From positions 1 through 11,508 of the forward strand of contig SXMI01000266.1 in assembly GCA_005777415.1 (NCBI GenBank): 11,508 bases of DNA. The letters are read 5' to 3'. The position numbers and the translations under genes were made by a program. Positions 6,841 through 11,508 of the stretch are shown here, piece by piece; positions within the stretch are counted from its first letter, which is position 1, and each line of letters opens with the position of its first letter. The stretch comes from Actinomycetota bacterium. Its GTDB lineage: Bacteria > Actinomycetota > Acidimicrobiia > Acidimicrobiales > Microtrichaceae. Below the pieces are notes generated by a model. That model saw only the letters and a program-made list of their open reading frames with translations, was not told the origin of the DNA and made no database searches.

Positions 6841-9390
6841 GTGTGGCGCCTGACCCTCCGCACCGCCCGGGTGCACTGGCGGCGGTTCGTGCTCACCTCG
6901 AGCGCCGTGGTGATCGGTGTGGCGTTCGTGGTGGGGTCGTTCGTGCTCACCGACAGCCTGTCGATCTCCATCACCTCGCTGCTGGAGGAGTCGTCCACCC
7001 GGAGCGACCTGGTGGTCCGACCCGAGGGATCAGGCGGTGGTCGGGGACCCCGTGGGGTGTTCGGCGGTCCGCGGGCCGGGATCCCGGTCGACCTGGCCGA
7101 GCGGATCGCCCGGGTCCCCGGGGTCGAGGCCGCGGAGCCGGTCGTCTCCGGCCCGTCCCAGCTGCTCGAGTCCGACGGCTCCGCCGGTGCGTTCGACTTC
7201 GCGCTCCTGAGCAACTGGCCGGAGCGGCCGGAGTCCTTCGGGGTCGTGCTCGCCGACGGTCGCGCCCCGACGGCGCCGGGGGAAGTGGTTCTCGACGAGG
7301 CCACGGCCTCCGACCGGCGGGTCGGCGTCGGCTCCACGGTCCGGATCGCAACGGCGCGCGGGGTGCTGGACGCCACGGTCGTCGGGCTGGCCTCGCAGCA
7401 GGCCGGCTCGCTCCTGGCTGCGGCGCCGGTGCTGGCGGTCACGCTCGAGCAGGCGACCGAGCTGATCGGGGTGCCGGGCTACGTCGGGTTCGTGAACGTC
7501 GGCGTCGAGTCGACGGCCGACCTGCGGACGGTGTCGTCCGAGGTGGCGGTCGCCGCCGGTCCGGGTACGGCGGTGGTGTCGTCCTCGGACCTGCTCGCCG
7601 AGGCCCGTGAGCAGGTCGACGAGATCCTCACCACCTTCGTCGGCCTCCTGCTCGGCTTCGCCGCCGTCACGTTGTTCGTCAGCAGCTTCCTGGTGTGGAA
7701 CACCTTCTCGGTCGTGCTGGCCCAACGGACCCGGGAGCTGGCGCTGCTGCGGGCGGTCGGGGCGAGTCGCCGACAGGTTCTGGGTTCGGTCCTCGGCGAG
7801 GGCGCCGTGGTGGGGGTCGTGTCGTCGATCATCGGAATCGGGGCCGGGCTGCTGATCGCGATCGGGCTTCGCCGGCTCCTCGGCCTGCTCGGCGTCGAAC
7901 TGCCCGATGCCGGGTTGATCCTGGCGCCCCGGACGGTCGCCGCTGCGGTGGCCGTGGGGCTGGTGGTGACGTTGATCTCGGCCCTGGGTCCCGCCCGTCG
8001 GGCGACGACGGTCCCGCCGGTCGCCGCCGTCGCCGCCGTCGATGCCACCCCGGGCCGACGGCGGCTCGGCCGACCGGTGGTGGGGACCGTGCTGGTGGTG
8101 GTCGGGTTGGTGGTCGCCACCCGGGCCGGTTCGGTGCCTCCGGACGAGGTGGAGTCCCGTGTCCGACTCGTGGCCGTCGGGGGGCTGCTGGTGTTCCTCG
8201 GCGTGGTCGGTGTCGCCCGATTCCTGGCGGGCCCGGTGGCGGGTGCGATCGGCTGGCCGTGGCGGCGGTTCGGTGGCGTGGCGTCGCGAGTCGCGGCCGC
8301 CAACGCGGTGCGGAACCCCCGTCGAACCGCCTCGACGGCCTCGGCGCTGATGGTCGGGCTCGCGCTCGTCGCCACCACGGTGGTCGTCGGCGAGTCGGTC
8401 CGCACGGCGATCCGGGCCGGACTGGCCCGCTCGGTCTCGGCCGACGTGGTGGTCGACTCGGGTTCGATCGCCCCGTTCGACGAGGACGCGCTGACGGCGA
8501 TCGGGGCGGTGTCCGGCGTGGCCGCTGCCGAGCCCCTCGGGATCGCCCGGACCGACACCGAGGGCGGGCCGGGTCGCATCACGATGACGACCGGCGACCT
8601 CGACCGGCTCGTCACGCTCGCCGACCCGGAGGTGGTCGACGGCCGGCTGCCGGCGGCGCCGGGTGAGCTGGCGGTGGCCACGCGCTGGGCCGAGGACAAG
8701 GGCGTCCGGGTCGGGGACACCTTCGAGCTGCGCTCAGGACCGGGTCGCGTTCCGGTCCGAGTGGTCGGCTCGTACCAGCGGCGGGAGCTCTGGGACGACT
8801 CGATCGTCGCCCCGGGAACCCTGGACGACCTGCCGGCGGTCGATGCGGTCGACCGCCTGGTGTTCGTGCGCACCGAGCCGGGGGCCGATCCGTCCGAGGT
8901 GGCGGAGCGCCTGTCGACAGCGGTTGGGACCGTGCCCAACTCGTCGGCCCGCACGGCGGCCGAGTTCGTGGAGCGTCGGACCTCGTCGGTCGACGTGGTG
9001 CTCGGCATCGTCAGCGTGTTGCTGCTCTTCGCGGTGGCGGTGGCATCGCTCGGGATCGCGAACACGCTGGCGCTCTCGGTGGTCGAGCGGACCCGGGAGC
9101 TCGGCCTGTTCCGGGTGTCCGGCATGACCCGACGCCGGACCCGACGGATGGTGCGGATCGAGGGTGTGGTCATCGCCCTCTTCGGCGCGACCCTGGGCGT
9201 GGCACTCGGTGTGTCCTTCGGCGCGGCGTTGGTGGCGGTGCTGCCGTCGGAGACGGTCGAACTGGGGTTCCCGTGGGTCCGCCTGGCGGCGTTGGTGGCG
9301 ATCGGCGGGCTGATCGGCGTGGTCGCGGCGGCGCTCCCGGCCCGCCGGGCGGCCCGACTGGACCCGCTGGAGGCGCTCTCGGCGACCTGA
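6841..9390 (+). CDS. FtsX/MacB-type ABC transporter permease
   Basis: This 849-residue membrane permease has two FtsX modules, the type that works with a LolD/MacB-like ATPase to move lipids, lipoproteins or peptides, or to transmit force to cell-wall enzymes. One helix lies near the N-terminus (about 15-38). A periplasmic-type domain (about 40-255) is followed by helices at about 262-285, 320-345 and 365-385. The middle helices lie at about 412-430, 445-470 and 498-518, then a second extracytoplasmic domain to about 715, and helices at about 719-745, 775-800 and 815-835. The FtsX signature appears twice, as RTRELALLRAVGASRRQ (297-313) and ERTRELGLFRVSGMTRR (749-765). The length is typical of actinobacterial two-module permeases. 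No Walker A or ABC signature occurs nearby, so the ATPase partner is not in the window. The frame is open upstream to 6694, but that part overlaps the SDR gene and is not believed. Confidence 0.88.
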   Translation: MWRLTLRTARVHWRRFVLTSSAVVIGVAFVVGSFVLTDSLSISITSLLEESSTRSDLVVRPEGSGGGRGPRGVFGGPRAGIPVDLAERIARVPGVEAAEPVVSGPSQLLESDGSAGAFDFALLSNWPERPESFGVVLADGRAPTAPGEVVLDEATASDRRVGVGSTVRIATARGVLDATVVGLASQQAGSLLAAAPVLAVTLEQATELIGVPGYVGFVNVGVESTADLRTVSSEVAVAAGPGTAVVSSSDLLAEAREQVDEILTTFVGLLLGFAAVTLFVSSFLVWNTFSVVLAQRTRELALLRAVGASRRQVLGSVLGEGAVVGVVSSIIGIGAGLLIAIGLRRLLGLLGVELPDAGLILAPRTVAAAVAVGLVVTLISALGPARRATTVPPVAAVAAVDATPGRRRLGRPVVGTVLVVVGLVVATRAGSVPPDEVESRVRLVAVGGLLVFLGVVGVARFLAGPVAGAIGWPWRRFGGVASRVAAANAVRNPRRTASTASALMVGLALVATTVVVGESVRTAIRAGLARSVSADVVVDSGSIAPFDEDALTAIGAVSGVAAAEPLGIARTDTEGGPGRITMTTGDLDRLVTLADPEVVDGRLPAAPGELAVATRWAEDKGVRVGDTFELRSGPGRVPVRVVGSYQRRELWDDSIVAPGTLDDLPAVDAVDRLVFVRTEPGADPSEVAERLSTAVGTVPNSSARTAAEFVERRTSSVDVVLGIVSVLLLFAVAVASLGIANTLALSVVERTRELGLFRVSGMTRRRTRRMVRIEGVVIALFGATLGVALGVSFGAALVAVLPSETVELGFPWVRLAALVAIGGLIGVVAAALPARRAARLDPLEALSAT

Positions 9391-9391
9391 C

Positions 9392-9406
9392 GCCGGAATC
9401 TCCGGC
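9392..9406 (+). terminator. Possible weak terminator hairpin after the ABC permease
   Basis: GCCGGA (9392-9397), loop ATC, then TCCGGC (9401-9406) form a perfect 6-bp stem two bases after the permease stop. No T-run follows, so intrinsic termination is doubtful. The hairpin is also the second stem of repeat copy B. Confidence 0.35.
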
Positions 9407-9439
9407 TCCACCGCGCGATATGTACCCCGCGCGCGACCC
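9392..9439 (-). repeat. Two-hairpin repeat element, copy B
   Basis: This is the inverted partner of the element at 6750-6796. The dyad is centred on GTAC at 9422-9425, with CGCGCG arms at 9412-9417 and 9430-9435; the base pair closing the stem is T-G here where copy A has T-A, so the stem is kept. Its second hairpin is GCCGGA-GAT-TCCGGC on the minus strand. In this orientation it lies 29 nt downstream of the stop of the minus-strand oxidoreductase gene, matching copy A's position behind the SDR gene. Confidence 0.75.
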
Positions 9440-9448
9440 TGAGAACGC

Positions 9449-9468
9449 AGGTGGGGGTGGGGGAGGGG
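9449..9468 (+). other. G-run tract beside the oxidoreductase stop codon
   Basis: The plus strand has runs of 2, 5, 5 and 4 G separated by single bases (9450-9451, 9453-9457, 9459-9463, 9465-9468), directly abutting the stop codon of the minus-strand gene. This could form a two-tetrad G-quadruplex, or an intermolecular one, on the plus strand. Function, if any, is unknown. Confidence 0.4.
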
Positions 9469-10587
9469 TCAGCGCCACCAGGTCGGTGACCAGTTCGCCG
9501 TCCGACCGGGGTTGGCCGGCAGGTCGTCGAAGCGGCCGGCGGGGCGGATCGACCGGTAGGCCTGCATCACCGGTGCGAGCTCCTCCGGGGTCGCCCCGTG
9601 GGCGATCACCCCGTCGGCCCCCAGGTCGAACTGACCCAGGATGCGCTCGGCGCAGGCCGCCGGCGACCCGGTGGCCGCCGCGGCCAGCCACTCGTCCGGC
9701 AGGAGCGTGGCCACGTGTTCGAGCACCTCGGTCGTCCCGTTGGCGTCGAGCGCCCCGGGGAACGACGCCACCACCTCGTCGGCCCGGAACCGCTCCAGCA
9801 CGGCGGGGTCCCACTGGTTCACCCGGACCATCAGGTCGCCGTAGCCCTGCAGGTACGTGGCCAGTCGTCCCACGGACTTGCGCAGCCGGAGCTCCTCGTC
9901 CAGGTGGTCGCCGACCGTCCCGAGCACCGACCACACCCGAACCGTCGACGGGTCGCGCCCCGCACGCTCGGCGCCACGCCGTACCGCCGCCACGGATCGC
10001 ACGAGGGTCTCGTCGGTGAAGTAGGTGTGCAGCACGACCCCGTCGGCGATCCCGCCGGACAGCTCGAGCGACCGCTCACCCATGGCGCAGAGGATGACCG
10101 GGATGTCCTCGTCGAAGCTGCTGCTCTGGTGGAGGAACGGATAGGCGCCCGACGGCCCGTCGTGGCCGACGACCAGGTCGCCGTGCCACATCCGCCGCAG
10201 GAGTCCGATCGCATCGGTGAGCTGGGCGCCGGTGACGTCGGGCAGTCCGTAGAGGCCGTTCAGCAGGCCGATCCCGCGGCCCAGCCCGAGAGCGAACCGG
10301 CCGCCGGTCAGCCGGTGCGCGGTCGTCGCCATGGTGGCGGTGACCATCGGGTGGCGGGTCGTGTGGTTCGTGGCGGCGGTCGCCACGCCCAGGGTGGTGC
10401 TCGCCGCTCCCACCGCTCCGGTGAGCACGGCGGCGTCCTTGACGTTGAACCGTTCGGAGATGAACGCCGAGCCGAGCCCGAGCTCCTCCGCCCGCCGGAC
10501 CTCGTCGAGGAGGTCCCGGGGTTGTTCGGTGTGGCCGGCGAGCGTGTAGCAGCCGAGTTCCGTGAGCTGGCTCACGGTCGGGTTCAC
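9469..10587 (-). CDS. LLM-class, probably F420-dependent, oxidoreductase
   Basis: This 372-residue cytoplasmic enzyme has the bacterial luciferase-like TIM-barrel fold and probably uses reduced F420 (or FMN) to oxidise or reduce an unknown substrate. The N-terminal LGCYTLAGH (11-19) and SAFISERFNVK (40-50) resemble the TIGR03857 subfamily of F420-dependent oxidoreductases as I remember it. ATNHTTRHP (72-80), RLTGGRFALGLGRG (92-105) and ADGVVLHTYFTDE (181-193) are barrel strands and loops typical of the class. The C-terminus has LGADGVIAHGATPEEL (322-337). I chose the GTG at 10587: GGAG lies 5 nt upstream, and its GTGA overlaps the stop of the preceding esterase gene. The frame is open much further upstream, but only as a shadow inside the esterase gene. 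Cofactor assignment is by family; substrate is unknown. Confidence 0.88.
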   Translation of the reverse strand: MNPTVSQLTELGCYTLAGHTEQPRDLLDEVRRAEELGLGSAFISERFNVKDAAVLTGAVGAASTTLGVATAATNHTTRHPMVTATMATTAHRLTGGRFALGLGRGIGLLNGLYGLPDVTGAQLTDAIGLLRRMWHGDLVVGHDGPSGAYPFLHQSSSFDEDIPVILCAMGERSLELSGGIADGVVLHTYFTDETLVRSVAAVRRGAERAGRDPSTVRVWSVLGTVGDHLDEELRLRKSVGRLATYLQGYGDLMVRVNQWDPAVLERFRADEVVASFPGALDANGTTEVLEHVATLLPDEWLAAAATGSPAACAERILGQFDLGADGVIAHGATPEELAPVMQAYRSIRPAGRFDDLPANPGRTANWSPTWWR

Positions 10588-11508
10588 CGCTGCTCCGACC
10601 AGAAACGGAGCGTCGTCGCCTGCGGGTCCTCGAGCACGCTCGAGGCCGTGTCGAAGCGCATCACCGGTCGTCGGTCCGCTGCGACCTGCGGCCACTCGGG
10701 CAGTCCGTCGGCTGCGGGAACACCCGTGGAGGCGAAGGTCGCCCACGCCTCGTGCACGGCCCGGGCCAGCGGCTTGGGCGCCTCGGGCCCGACGAACACG
10801 TGCAGTCGCTGGTCCTCGACCAGGTCGAAGACGAACGGGATCTCGATCGCGTGGGAGGCGCCGATCATCCCGCCGAGCGCCGGGCTCGACCAGTCCCAGC
10901 GGTACTGGAAGACGGTGGCGTGGGCCGACTGGGCGTCGGCCAGGTCCGAGGCCGGCACGCGGAACACGACATCGGTCAGGACGGCACACTCCAGGTCGGC
11001 GAGCGACGCGTCGGGGTGCTCCTCGCGGTAGAGGGCGATCGCCTCGGTCGGCCGGTCGCACAGCAGGCCCACCCGGTCCTCCAGCGCAGCCTCGTCGGGG
11101 GCCGGCGGGGTGGCCAGGGCGAACAGCTTCCACTCCTCGAGTGTCGTGCCGACCACGAGGCCGACCCCGGCGGCGGCACCGTCGGCGATCGCCGCGAGCG
11201 GGTCGGCGGGGACCTCGCCGCCGTCGGCCACCGGTCGGAACGGCAGGAACGCGAGCGGGTTCCCGTGGGCCCGGACCGCGGCCTCGGGGTCGGCCATCCG
11301 GGCCGCCGACATCCGTGAGTGCGCGGCCAGGAGGGTCGTGACGTCCGCGTCGACGGCGGCCTGCACCGAGTCGAGTTCGGCCTCGGCCAGGAAGGTGGTG
11401 GCGTCCGCCCGGGCGTCGGCGGGGTCGCGGCCGGCGGCGGCCGCCCCCGACTGGGCGATCACCAGGTGGAACAGGCCGCGCGCCCGCGGCATCGCCATGA
11501 GCAGTGAC
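10584..11508 (-). CDS. Type-B carboxylesterase, C-terminal part (5' end outside window)
   Basis: About 308 residues of a carboxylesterase/para-nitrobenzyl esterase family protein hydrolysing carboxylic esters. The family usually runs near 500 residues, so roughly 200 N-terminal residues, including the GESAG serine, lie beyond the right edge. The frame is open to the window end, and the codons before the ATG at 11498 continue the family pattern (Ser-Leu-Leu before MAMPRARGLFH), so that ATG is internal. Counting from it, IAQSGAA (14-20) follows the nucleophile helix. The acid residue is probably Glu122 in VGTTLEEWKLF and the catalytic histidine His216 in GASHAIEIPFVF. The ending WATFASTGVPA...EWP is usual for the family. 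Its TGA overlaps the start of the downstream oxidoreductase by 4 bp, so the two are probably co-translated. Confidence 0.9.
   Translation of the reverse strand, partial: SLLMAMPRARGLFHLVIAQSGAAAAGRDPADARADATTFLAEAELDSVQAAVDADVTTLLAAHSRMSAARMADPEAAVRAHGNPLAFLPFRPVADGGEVPADPLAAIADGAAAGVGLVVGTTLEEWKLFALATPPAPDEAALEDRVGLLCDRPTEAIALYREEHPDASLADLECAVLTDVVFRVPASDLADAQSAHATVFQYRWDWSSPALGGMIGASHAIEIPFVFDLVEDQRLHVFVGPEAPKPLARAVHEAWATFASTGVPAADGLPEWPQVAADRRPVMRFDTASSVLEDPQATTLRFWSEQR

Noticed and set aside
6750..9439. The inverted elements as terminal repeats of a transposon
   Set aside because: No transposase lies between them, I see no target-site duplication outside them, and each copy is explained at least as well by its position behind a same-strand gene.
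9598..11031. A 477-codon plus-strand frame antisense to the oxidoreductase and esterase
   Set aside because: Composition is typical of an antisense shadow, no motif is visible, and both minus-strand genes are clear family members.
10588..11133. N-terminal extension of the LLM oxidoreductase frame
   Set aside because: This part lies inside the esterase gene in another frame, is Arg/Gly-rich and unlike the family; the GTG at 10587 has a binding site and the GTGA overlap.

Overview
The window is GC-rich DNA (roughly 70% G+C by eye, except for about the first 80 bases). Genes are tightly packed, GTG starts are common, and gene junctions overlap or nearly touch. The gene content points to an actinobacterium: a polyphosphate glucokinase of the actinobacterial kind, a probable F420-dependent luciferase-like oxidoreductase, an LpqC-like secreted esterase and a long two-domain FtsX permease. 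The class Acidimicrobiia is a reasonable guess, but no rRNA or marker gene is present to confirm it.

Layout. (1) 1-324: the C-terminal end of an enoyl-CoA hydratase reading rightwards, joined at its left to about 80 bases of much lower GC. (2) 325-402: three head-to-tail copies of a 25-bp palindromic repeat fill the space between the hydratase stop and the convergent ppgK stop. (3) 392-2697: a divergent pair, ppgK (minus) and a sugar-porter MFS transporter (plus), with start codons 74 bp apart; together they look like a sugar uptake and phosphorylation module. (4) 2731-3777: a minus-strand secreted or lipoprotein esterase of the PHB-depolymerase/LpqC type. (5) 3969-4625: an HdeD-like DUF308 membrane protein followed by a strong intrinsic terminator. 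(6) 4642-6749: a PAS-PAS-GGDEF diguanylate cyclase overlapping by 4 bp with a short-chain dehydrogenase. (7) 6841-9390: an 849-residue FtsX/MacB-type ABC permease with no ATPase beside it. (8) 9469-11508 (minus): the 3' part of a type-B carboxylesterase overlapping by 4 bp with a luciferase-like oxidoreductase; the esterase's 5' end lies beyond the right edge.

Most genes belong to ordinary families. I found no CRISPR array, phage, transposase, toxin-antitoxin pair or recognisable defence system. The most unusual structure is non-coding: two copies of a roughly 45-bp two-hairpin element, inverted to each other (35 of 41 ungapped positions identical by hand alignment), on either side of the ABC permease gene. 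Each copy lies just 3' of a gene it shares orientation with. The 25-bp triple repeat between convergent genes is the second non-coding oddity. No gene-free stretch exceeds 300 bases; the longest is 3778-3968 (191 bp), in which I see no convincing promoter.
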